From Mactromeris polynyma (lineage: Eukaryota; Mollusca; Bivalvia; Venerida; Mactridae): a stretch of 64,000 nt of DNA. The notes under the pieces were generated by a model. It made no database searches, was not told where the DNA came from, and saw only the letters and a list, made by a program, of their open reading frames with translations. The DNA lies in NCBI GenBank assembly GCA_032209605.1, contig JASFXZ010000001.1, positions 21,346,256-21,410,255 of the forward strand. The letters are read 5' to 3'. This document shows positions 35,403-45,221 of the stretch, one piece after another; positions within the stretch are counted from its first letter, which is position 1, and each line of letters opens with the position of its first letter. Made by a program: the position numbers and the translations under genes.

Positions 35403-35488
35403 CCGTGGTCAGCTCTGATGATGACAAATATCGGGGAAAAATCCAGTTATAATGAATTAAATTTAGACAGCTATGGTATTCACAACTT
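35403..35488 (-). CDS. exon-like segment, minus strand, doubtful
   Basis: Excellent splice borders on paper: acceptor GAGTGCTTGTTCTCTCACAG and donor CACGG|GTGAGATT. One frame is open: one base, 28 codons (SCEYHSCLNLIHYNWIFPRY then LSSSELTT), one base. Its exit phase does not fit the exon candidate at 30968. The surrounding sequence also has the feel of a dispersed repeat, so it could be an alternative exon, part of a non-coding transcript, or a transposon fragment. Confidence 0.25.
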
Positions 35489-35995
35489 CTGTGAGAGAAC
35501 AAGCACTCCCATATTGATGTTGTTGTGGTAAAATGTGAGACATTATGGGAAAGACATACATCAGTAAAACATGACATCCAATTTAAACAACTTGACACCA
35601 AAGCGTTGCCATGTTTACGCACATTTTTATTATTTTAAAATCCAAGACAAACTTTAATTAATTGTTTCGCAAAAATTAAAGCGGTGAACATCAAATACAA
35701 AGTTGCAAATATATCAAACCTTATCATAACAACCAAATACAGGGTATTTCAACGCAAATATTTCTATAATGAATCAGTGACAGTTGATAGGCCAACATGC
35801 CTGGAACTGACTTTATAACATTTACGGTAGTTTATTTAGCTTATTTCGTTTGAATTCTGTCAAGCACTCAACCATTCATAGACTTCAAAGTTCCATCTTT
35901 GAAAAAAGCTAGAAACAAATTTGTACATTGAAATTATACTCCAACATTAAACCTCATAAGCCCATAACACCCCAAGATACTAATGGGTTTATTAA

Positions 35996-36275
35996 AAGGG
36001 AAGATATTAGGGTGAATACGGTACTATATTCACATTTCTAAGCAATCAATTACATGGTATCTTTAACAAAAGGGGGATTATTAAGTACAGTATTTCATTT
36101 ACGTTTTGAAGCATGCAAGTCTCTGCAGCTTATCATTCAGCAGGGGTGGATGTTAGGATAAGTATGGTATTTCATCAATGTTTTTGTAGCATATGCAAGT
36201 AAGCAGTAGTTTGCCAAGCAGCAGGGGTGGACATTAGGATCAATATGGTAATTCCTGCACAATTCGAAGCAAGCG
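35996..36275. repeat. degenerate tandem repeat, about 75-80 bp, four copies
   Basis: Landmarks AAGGGAAGATATTAGGG, AAAAGGGGGATTATTAAG, AGCAGGGGTGGATGTTAGG and AGCAGGGGTGGACATTAGG start near 35996, 36067, 36140 and 36220. Each is followed by a TATGGTATTTC-type segment and an AAGCATGCAAG-type segment. Confidence 0.6.
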
Positions 36276-38176
36276 AGTACAATATTGTACCGAAATCAAC
36301 AAACTACAAAAAATAACAATAAAAAAAACAACAGAATGCAATACATATGGTAGAAAATGATTCCCCCTTATACTCAAACTTTGTAATGGTAGAGTCTTCA
36401 TCTACATCAAAGCAATAATTTTAGTATCATCATAGTTTTATCACCGCCAATTTGTTGTGCTACATCATGAAACCTAAATCAATTCTTCGACAAAAGGCTT
36501 CAATTTTTTTAAGCAATTTACAAGAAACAAAGAAGCCTTTTACACATAATTAACATGAAAACTTGAAATGGTTTTTCATTTCATTTTGCTAACAGCTCAT
36601 AACAATAAAACGGAACAAAACTACATGCAGTTAAATCTCGCTTAACTGTCTAAGCATCGACAACTCTCTAACGTTCAACTGGAACTGAACAAAAAATCTC
36701 CGAGCACAGAGCTTATGTTTTGCACCTGCGAATTGAACAAGAATTAAATTGGTGTTATATTTTGAAACTTTTAGCTTAATGAGACTTACATACATATGTT
36801 GAATGATGTTTTAGCAGTTACATGCACTTGACGCTTGTTAGGAGTAGGATTTCAAATGGATTTAGCAGGCATGTGAAATGAAACAAATTCTAAACAAACT
36901 TCCTGTATTTTAAGATAGCTAAGTGGCTGAAGCTGACCAATTAGCTGAGTTTTACGTACTTGGCGAGGTCTTCAAGTGGGAGATTATTGAAAAGTTGAGA
37001 AGTATAAACTCTCTTGTTCCATTAGCGATGTCAATAGTTTAAGCCCTAAAAATGGATTATTGGTTTCTTCATCTAATGTTTGCAACAGTGAGATTAACAT
37101 TTTAACAGGATGAAGTTTCGAAATCTACAGTACGAAAAAAACACCAGAGTGAACTGTAACTGACCACTCTTAAGTGGTGAATGCAAAACAAGACTAAATA
37201 TTTTTTATTTGTATGCAGATACGCTAGTTTTGCTTTCATCTCCTAAAACAAAGGTTTAGATGCATATGAGAATGAACTAAGTGAACAGAAATAAATATTG
37301 AGACACAATACACAATTATTGTGAGGAAATGATTTAGTTGTATTAGACTTGCATTACAAGCTTGGACACCATAAAAATGATAAAATGTTTTTAAATCGTC
37401 ATCATAGAAAATAGAAGAATGAGTCATTGGGTGTGCATGGTGTTTTAGTCTTGACTTCTCGACCCAACGTTCCTTACCCCACCCACATACACACACACAC
37501 CTGCAATTGCCTAGTGTCTCGTAAAACAACGGAGAAAATTGCACAGGACTGTTGCACAAGAACGCCGCACAATGTTATCTAGAAACTCAACATTGGCCTT
37601 CACACTTCTATTGATAAAGCATTTGAAATTTTGAAATCATCTCCATTCCATAAATGAGAAAAAAGTTCACAACCTTCGTTCCAGGACGGGTGCACTGAGG
37701 CATCAAAGCAATTTGTTCTTTAATGACAACAAAACTCACTGATAACAAAAATAAAAAAATGAAAAAAAAATAATTCAATGGATGAAAAACGAAGTTTGCA
37801 AAAAACATCTGAAATATTAGAGTTCCATTTTATGGCTTTATTTGAAAGCATTAAACATGTAACCAGAGGTTGATTAATTTGATTTTGTCATTAATTTATC
37901 AGATCAATCAATATCGGGGATGCAAATAGAGGCAGAAAAAATGTGCTATTGAATCAAGACCCTTTTCAAACACGAGAAATGATTTCGTTTCAATCCCCAA
38001 AGTTTTTAAGTGCAATCATAATGACACCAAAAAATGTTTTTGGTCAGTATCTTAAAACATCTAAACATTCGAACGAGTTTCTCAAAGCAGCGATTTAAAC
38101 AAACCAAACATGCGCTATACATAACAAGAAAAGGCAGCAGTGATTAACTTCCATCTAACGGGGTGGGGGAATTAAA
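36276..38176. other. AT-rich stretch
   Basis: A CA microsatellite (about 37486-37502) borders a minus segment TTGTGCAACAG then SCAIFSVVLRDTRQLQ before GTGTGTGTGT. This donor is just the microsatellite, so I do not call an exon. Nothing else is supported. Confidence 0.3.
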
Positions 38177-38178
38177 TA

Positions 38179-38317
38179 CAGTCTGACCTCTATCATTTGA
38201 ATTCATCGGCCCCATTCAATTCTGACGTTCCTAAAAAGATTCAACTGGACCCGATATTTATTTCAGATGATACCAAGTATTAGGACGGAACGTTGTCAAA
38301 TAAACGAGGTCCGACAG
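38179..38317. mobile_element. MITE family copy C (CAGTCGGACCTCG type), shortened
   Basis: TA-flanked (38177-38178 and 38318-38319). Left CAGTCTGACCTCTATCATTT; right ACGAGGTCCGACAG. Interior keeps GACCCGATATTTATTTCAGA. At 139 bp it is about 40 bp shorter than copies A and B. Confidence 0.8.
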
Positions 38318-38741
38318 TACTCACTGACAGACAAGATGAAACTCAGAGGATAGCCCAATAACATTCTTAAACAAAACTACCATTTTTGCACATATCTGAA
38401 CACATAGTACAACTTTTATTCCATAACTGTGTGTCCAAAAAAGAGAAAATATCAATCATTTAAAAAAAGATGGGACAAGAATTTAAAAAGAAGCACAATT
38501 CATACAACACTTAAAATATACAAAATGTACTTCAGACTTTCAACTCTCCGCAATTGCATCCAGCAGTGCATTTATATCTTACGCTTTGTAAAAAAAAATT
38601 CAATATAAGACGCATTACATCAGTAAGAGGACTTATCTCTATACATGAAGAGGCATTTACAGACCACAATTTAAAGTCCAAGAATACAACATATATAACA
38701 CGATATACTAAAGTACAACAGTGACTTTTGTTTTAGGTTTA

Positions 38742-38890
38742 CCGTACAACCTCACTTAAAGGGCCCTTGAAAACTGGTCTTCGTATTGAGGTTGTATAAA
38801 TAGCAAAACCGTGATAATAGACTTGCTTTTTGTGTTCTTAATTTTGAGGTGGTCTTATTATTGAGGTGGTCTTTAGCTGAGGTTTTACTG
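38742..38890. mobile_element. MITE-like element related to the 11648 element
   Basis: TA on each side (38740-38741 and 38891-38892). Left end CCGTACAACCTCACTTAAAG; right end TTTAGCTGAGGTTTTACTG is its imperfect inverted complement. Interior repeats GAGGTGGTCTT, as in the element at 11648. 149 bp. Confidence 0.75.
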
Positions 38891-39695
38891 TACTTAGTAT
38901 AGTTTCAGCTTAAATTTTTTTAACATCAGTTTTGTAACAAGTCATTGCAACATCAATCACTCTCGATGACAGGGTTTCAGACTATTTCGCACGCTAGCTT
39001 CTCACCCATAGCTGGATTTAAACTTACTTACTTCGGATCAATTAGGGGCCTCATTCTACTTTGGAGTAAGGGAGTTGCAGCCCTTGGTAGGGGCCATTTC
39101 AAGCCAACTAGCGGACTTTTTTGGCACCTCTTCAGTCAAGGTCAAACTGGTGTAGGCATAAAATAATCCCCATACAATTACGCGCATCGGTAAACAAAAG
39201 ATGAAAATTTATCAGATATAACTTCTGCTTGTCGGGGGGGGGGGGGAATTGTATTTTTCCAGGTTAATTTTGGCTCCTAGGGGGAAACTTGAATTTGAAT
39301 AGGGGAAAACAAGATGCCATTTTGATGGAGGATCGAGAGCCCTGTCAAGGGTCCACTGCTCTACTCTTAGAACACAATATTTCCCGACTTCAGTTTGGAG
39401 GTGAATTACATACAGAGGCATATATAACACTCCATAGTTCAAAGATAATTGACAGGTATCTCAACAAAATCAACATAATTATTTAACCGTAATGTTAGAA
39501 TATATTCTTTAATCAAACACGTTCTAAGGAAAATTTATCTCAAAATTCGTTGTTCATTCTTTATTTACATGGGCATGAAATATTCAGTTTGTTTACATCT
39601 TATGTTATATGTGTTCATGCTTCATGTACCAGTAAGCCTTCTTAGTCTATACGATCTGTGGAAAGACAACTCTGTTATCTTATTTGTTTACAAAT
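38891..39695. other. mixed AT-rich stretch with repeat fragments
   Basis: A GC-richer segment at 39045-39120 (GGGCCTCATTCTACTTTGGA, CCCTTGGTAGGGGCCATTTC) looks like a dispersed repeat fragment. A 13-G run lies at 39234-39246. Confidence 0.35.
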
Positions 39696-39897
39696 GAGCG
39701 CCGCTGTACGATTTCCAACCTCTTCTATAAGTGACGTCATTTCAAGAAAACGCAACATTTACACAATATGGTCACATCGTTTTCATATTGCCATATGAGG
39801 CAAATAGTGGCAGTACATGGTGATGTCACACGTGACGATGACGATTCTGGAAATGACGTCACTTATAGAAGAGGTTGGAAATCGTACAGCCACGCTC
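39696..39897. repeat. 48-bp inverted repeat carrying a CRE-like TGACGTCA
   Basis: Left arm 39696-39743 and right arm 39850-39897 are reverse complements with two adjacent mismatches in 48. Each arm contains TATAAGTGACGTCATTTC, including the palindromic cAMP-response-type octamer TGACGTCA. The 106-bp spacer contains CACGTGACGATGACG (an E-box-like CACGTG next to another TGACG). It may be a young MITE with long inverted termini; homology continues weakly outward (TGAGCG) but no target duplication is clear. A frame (39768-39971) crosses it by chance. Confidence 0.9.
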
Positions 39898-41847
39898 AAA
39901 TGTTGATGAACCGGACAAAGCCAAAACTCCATTCAACTTTGACATTGAAAGTACGGGTTTATTCATTTTAAAATGACAAGTTTACTAAAAATTGAATATT
40001 GTCCCCAAGTGGGGTCAGATCCTTCCAGCTGGTTCCTAGCACACGACTGACTTAATACTTAAATCAATGAAAAAGTTACAAACTTCAAAAGTACGGACAC
40101 TCGACTATCAATCTGGAGCAATAAATCAATTTAGCACCAACACGCTTCATCAATATCTGAATCAACCTAATTATACCTCATTGAAAGCATTTGAAAGTTG
40201 AAACAAAAAATAAATGTCTTTTAATGTACAAGAAGTCGATTTCATTGCCTGACTTCAGTCCTTCTACAATGTACTTTTTGCATGTGAATGGTCTATTTAA
40301 CCGCTCAACTTGTGGAATTACTTAAAGAGTCAACAGTGGTCATATAGAATTCTCTTTTCATCTATCGATACCACTGAATGACTTTAAAAAGAGAAAAAAC
40401 AAACATTTTAATTCAAGACTTGGCAAGAATAGGCTTTTTTAATGAAAAAAAAGTATGTAAGAGAAATTTGAAAGTTTATCGACATACACTATCCTATCTT
40501 GATACATTTATGGGAATTCTTCAAAGAACACTGTAAAAGTTCATCCTAGTACACGAACAACACTCCTTTATCAGTCATTTTATAGTTGTATAGGAAGATT
40601 CTTGATACAGGGTGTGCGTGTTATTGAGAGCAAACCTTTATGTCTTTGTAACAAGGCTGCAACTGATTCTGGGTCTCCGTAATTAGACAAATAGGAGATT
40701 TGCTGACTGTTGCATTATTGCATTATATATGGTCAGTGGGCGATGGTCAGCTAGTGTAAACTGTATTTAGTTCAACAACTTGCTTAATGTCAGAAAATTG
40801 CAGTAGACTATTAATGAGAAATTAATGCACTTTACCACGTCGTGTCATCAGAATCGGCATATGACCCGTCTTGTGTTTACTTTCAATTTATATTAAATTA
40901 TTTCAACATCAATGTTTTTTTGTTTTTTTATTGTAAATAATCAATGTACACAACAGGAATCTTACATTTGAAGAGCATGCATCACCAGAAAAATGATTTA
41001 TTAGCAGTTAAATTTCATAGGCGTCAATTGGCTTATCTAAGCGTCAAAAGGCGTTTGTATGGAGATGCGGTAGGGACGTGCATCAACGTATGTATGGAGA
41101 TGTAGTACGGACGTGAATCGACGTATCTATGCAGTAAAGGGTTAATAAAAATAAAATTAAATGAAGTTCTTATGGGAGACATTATAAGTGATCGAGGTGT
41201 AGCGCTCGAAGGCACAAATTCGAATCCTGCCTTGGGCAAGTAAACCACCAACTCCAAAATTTCAGATTAAGGTTTTAATACATTTTTGTTAATATAACCC
41301 ATTAAATAAATTTAAGATGTTAACTTCTTTCAATGTCTGTCTGATTCCATGTTTCCCCTCCCATTGCCTACCTACATAATTTGCCCCTACCCAAAAACAT
41401 TTCATCACTAATTTGACAGCAATATTTACACAAAATAAGTTTTGATTCTAAAGAAATCCTGTTAATTCAGTATTGTCACATTAAAATCAAGTTGATGATA
41501 CAGGTTACAGATGCACTACAGAGCTGGTTATAACTGACATGTGGTGTTATCAATGATACGCCAGAGACGCATACTGATCTTTTAGTAAATCTTACACCCT
41601 TAAATGAATATTAATTCAGGAATTAAGTAAACAAAAACTACATGATCCAAAACAATATTTTCCCTACCTACCTACCAAACGTGAGCACAGAGAAGCAGTT
41701 GACTTAACCAATGTTCTTGGATTACCAAACAATACTAAACTGTTCTTCACCGAGGAACTGATAAAATTACTTGAATGAATCAGAGGTGGAAGTCAAATGA
41801 CTTATGATGTATTTTTTCCATCAAACTATCAAAAAGAACAAACGCCT
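39898..41847. other. AT-rich stretch, no gene seen
   Basis: Around 41190-41235 a CGAGGTGTAGCGCTCGAAGG then AAATTCGAATCCTGCC resembles the 3' half of a tRNA-like SINE head (B box), on the plus strand, heavily decayed. Confidence 0.35.
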
Positions 41848-41970
41848 CATGGGCGGATCCAGAGGGGGGTCCGGACTCCCAGCGAGATTTTGGAAAATAA
41901 GGTTGTCCATATCTAATCCTTGATCAAGAGAGGGTCCCAACCAGGGGTGAAATTGATGGATCCGCTCATG
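41848..41970. mobile_element. MITE-like element, GCGGATCCA termini, copy 1
   Basis: Left CATGGGCGGATCCAGAGG; right ATGGATCCGCTCATG is the inverted complement with one or two changes. Interior TCCGGACTCCCAGCGAGATT, TTGTCCATATC and GGTCCCAACC parallel the element at 56229, showing a shared family. Confidence 0.7.
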
Positions 41971-42384
41971 CTCCTCACCCTGGTTCAAACCTATTACTAC
42001 TTGGCAGTAGGCCCTGTCGAAGATAGCTCTGTCATTTTTTGCCTTTTTTTCTTTATTTGTTAGTTATTTTATGTTCCTTTTTATGTTTTCAGCAGAAGAA
42101 TTCAAGGGTACTTGACCAAAATTTATATGTTTGTTTTTTCAAAATTCAAGCACTTTTCAAAAACTTTTTGGCTGTTACAAATTCATGTAGTTTTCAAGGT
42201 GTAGACATAAAATTCAAGGACTTTTCCAGACCTGTGCAAACCTTGATAAACTTCAAAATGAAGGTAACAGCCAGCAGGTTTCTCTGTATGTAATTCACTT
42301 AACAGAATGAAAATTTTAACACACATAGGCCGAGGTCAATTTTGGAGAAATTTATCAAAAGAGTTAATGTAATTTTGTACACAC
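41971..42384. other. AT-rich intron-like stretch
   Basis: An 84-codon plus frame here is not supported. Pieces such as AATTCAAGGACTTTTCCAGA and CAAGCACTTTTC suggest an old dispersed repeat. Confidence 0.3.
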
Positions 42385-42411
42385 CTTGTGGCTGATTCAT
42401 GGCTTGTCCAA
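42385..42411 (-). CDS. candidate 27-bp microexon, minus strand
   Basis: Textbook borders on the minus strand: acceptor CTTTTCTCGCTGTCTTTCAG and donor CACAAG|GTGTGTAC. Two frames are open: GQAMNQPQ (two bases in, one out) or WTSHESAT (one base in, two out). Only the second feeds in frame into the exon candidate at 30968. At 27 bp it would be missed by most gene finders. The evidence is the splice signals alone, since nine codons carry little coding signal. Confidence 0.4.
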
Positions 42412-42650
42412 CTGAAAGACAGCGAGAAAAGAGTAAATTTATCTCTCAATGAAACTTTACCATGGTATTTACTAGGTTAAAGTGCATTACCTCAGTTTAA
42501 CGGACATCATTCACAACTGTCATACGACATGAAATACATAAATAAAAACATAACTACTCGCACAACGAGAAAATATAATTTAAGGCCAGTGTGAAATAAA
42601 CTAAGCAAACAGAAATGTTGTGTGAGGCAGAGCAGGGAATATAACATTCA

Positions 42651-42946
42651 ACTAGATGTGTCCATAGGACATGGATGTCCCGCTATGGGCTTTTCAAGCG
42701 TTTTTGATCAGAAAACAATTTAGTTAAAAAAGGGCCATAACTCCTCCATCAGTAGGTTGATTGTTACCGAAACTGAACATGACCTGAATTTAATGATCCT
42801 TTGCTTATGTGCCTTCTATGAATTGCATCCATTATTCCTTATTATTAGTTAATCCTGAGGTTTTCGATCAGATGCCATTTTATCGAACAGACGGACAGAG
42901 AAGGGTAACGTTTTATGCCCCTTCGTCATTCTTGGGGTCATAAAAA
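42651..42946 (+). mobile_element. dispersed element, ACTAGATGTG ... GGTCATAAAA, copy 1
   Basis: Starts ACTAGATGTGTCCATAGGAC, carries AAAAAAGGGCCATAACTCCT, AACTGAACATGACCTGAATT and AACAGACGGACAGAGAAGGG, and ends TTTATGCCCC ... GGTCATAAAA. The same ordered landmarks occur at 52231-52526. Non-coding, about 300 bp; I recall the GGGCCATAACTC core from bivalve genomes. Confidence 0.8.
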
Positions 42947-43500
42947 TCAGAACAGAACTTCCAAAGACAGATGCAGACAAAAGAAAAAGGAGGTGTCATA
43001 CGCAGAAAGGGGACACAAGATCAAGAACCTAACAGACCAGGAGGCACACACAGGAAGGGGACACAAGTACAAGGACCGAGAAGACCCGGAGGCACACACA
43101 GGAAGGGGACACACAGGAACAAGGACCAAGCAGACCAGGAGGCACACACAGGAAAGGGACACAAGTACAATGACCGAGAAGACCCGGAGGCTCACACAGC
43201 AAGGGGACACACAGGAACAAGAACCCAACAGACAAGGAGGCACACACAGGAAGGGGACACACAGGAACAAGGAACAAGCAGACCAGGAGGATTGTAAACA
43301 AAACTGAACATGACCTGTTATTGATCAGAAATCATTTTATCAAACAGACGGACAGACAGAGGTCATAAAATCTGAACAGAACTTCCGAAGACAGATGCAG
43401 ACAAAGAAAAAAGGAGGAGGCACACGCAGGAAGGGGACACAAGAACAAGGGCCAAACAGACCAGAGGTACATGAAGGAAGGAGGCACAAAAACAAACCAA
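42947..43500. repeat. 48/50-bp minisatellite flanked by partial duplications
   Basis: From about 42990 to 43290 units alternate between a 48-bp form (CACACAGGAAGGGGACACAA then GTACAAGGACCGAGAAGACC) and a 50-bp form with ACACAGGAACAAGGACCAAG. The lead-in CAGAACAGAACTTCCAAAGA, CAGATGCAGACAAAAG (42950) recurs at 43367 as TGAACAGAACTTCCGAAGAC. It is preceded at 43300-43365 by a shortened copy of the tail of the element at 42651. All three plus frames stay open for up to 130 codons; this is repeat arithmetic. Confidence 0.9.
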
Positions 43501-45138
43501 AGTAACTGCCAAAACCCAGTACCCCTATATATAAACACCTAAATGGTTACACCCAGTCATACAAATTATCAACATAATACCTTTAATGTATCACACTTAT
43601 CAACCAAAAAGTGTTGCCCTAAAATTATATTACAACTGGCCTCATATGAAGTTATATCAATCTTTTTTGTCTATGAAATGACACCTTCGAGGGTTAAAAA
43701 ACACGTTAGAAACCAAAAAATACAAAAAACCAAAAGATAACATAATATAGCTAATGAACCGTATATTCAAGCATATCTTCAACCTGATAAATATTTTAAT
43801 TCATCAATATTCGCTCATGGTGTTGTTTTCGTGAAATTATAGTAAAGTTCAACTCTTCAAATAGAAGGTCAATTAGACAGATATTTTAAAGTGTTCGATA
43901 AAATCAGACTGTTATCAATCTAAAATACCATCGGGCCAGTATTTATCATAATTTAATATATCATACTGAATTCAAAGTGGCTACGATGGATCCTTAAGGC
44001 CGTTTTATTGTACTTACAATATGTTTACGAGGGTTGCAAGTGATGTGACTACTCGGGTCAGATTTAAAATAATGATTGCCCGAACATTGTTGGTAAATTT
44101 TAAACCCCTTAGCAATAGATAAACACTACTAGTTCATTAATTCAGGTTGATAAATTTTCATTTTTTTTTTCAAACTTTCTCAACATAAAATTACCATAGC
44201 GACTGTTTTCGGGCTAAATATTTATGCATGATCGCTAACTGAGAATGGGTTATAATTTTGTTTGAACTTTGGTATTGCGAGTTTATTCAATAAATTTCAA
44301 TCAATTCTATGTAACATATGTCCATGCAGTAGCATGTATTATGACAGCTACAAACCTTTTTTAGCCCTGCAAATGATATATATATACATAATAAAAGTTA
44401 TGCAATCTGTCAGAAATATTCACATTTAGCTCTCATAAACCAGAAAATTCAGGTGTGAAAGCAAAAATAACCTAATTGACACAGATAGACTTGTGTTGCT
44501 CCCAACCATTGAATCCCCGAACCCTCGAAGAGCAATTTTTATTCTATTTTTTTATTTATTTTGTATTGTATCATAATTTCAAAAACTGATAAAAGTAATC
44601 AATATAATAATAAAATTTTAACTTGTGTAAAACGAAACCACTGGCCTGCATGTGCCCGTAGAACTCGTGCCAATTTCAAAGATTAGAGCAGGTAACCACG
44701 GGAGAAAACTGATCAAATTAAAAGTAAAGGAATATTTAAACAGAAGTTTTGTGTAACAAAATAAAACATTTTCACAGCATTTAAAGGTTTAAAGTCAGAT
44801 TTTTTTTATTCTCTGACATTTTCATCCATAAAAAAGCCAAGCATTAAGTGGAAAAAATGATTGTAAACAAAATTGTGCCATCTGTTGCACCGAGAAATAA
44901 CATAATGAAATCCCGTTCTGTTGTCATGACGCTGGGGTGCGAACAAGAAATTCTCATCTTGTCAGGGCGAGAGAATAAAAAAAAAACAAGATAAAAAAGC
45001 ACTTGGAAATATAAAGCCACGCCAGATTTTAAAACAAGAATCGAGTTTCAAAAACTTCAATGCATGTTCCATTCGGAAACAAAACTTAACACCATGTTAC
45101 GCTCGTGATTTACTGCCAGTGTCCTAAGAGTATGACAC
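43501..45138. other. AT-rich stretch
   Basis: A strong minus donor CATATT|GTAAGTAC at about 44015 lacks a convincing exon upstream. Nothing else is supported. Confidence 0.3.
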
Positions 45139-45221
45139 CTTTGCACAATGCCACTCCATCTACAATGACCGCCCAATCTTCATCCCAATGACCAGGTGAT
45201 TTAGAGTGGACAAAGGCACAA
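45139..45221 (-). CDS. exon-like segment, minus strand, doubtful
   Basis: Between ACTGACCAG and AAAG|GTGTCAT the minus strand has one base, 27 open codons (CAFVHSKSPGHWDEDWAVIV then DGVALCK) and one base. GHWDEDWAVIVDG looks protein-like. The acceptor is weak and the exit phase does not fit the WTSHESAT frame at 42385 (it does fit the GQAMNQPQ frame). It could equally be part of a dispersed repeat with an ancient coding origin. Confidence 0.27.

Noticed and set aside
37236..37559. Exon ending at GTGTGTGTGT (SCAIFSVVLRDTRQLQ)
   Set aside because: The donor is simply the edge of a CA/GT microsatellite and the acceptor has no pyrimidine tract.
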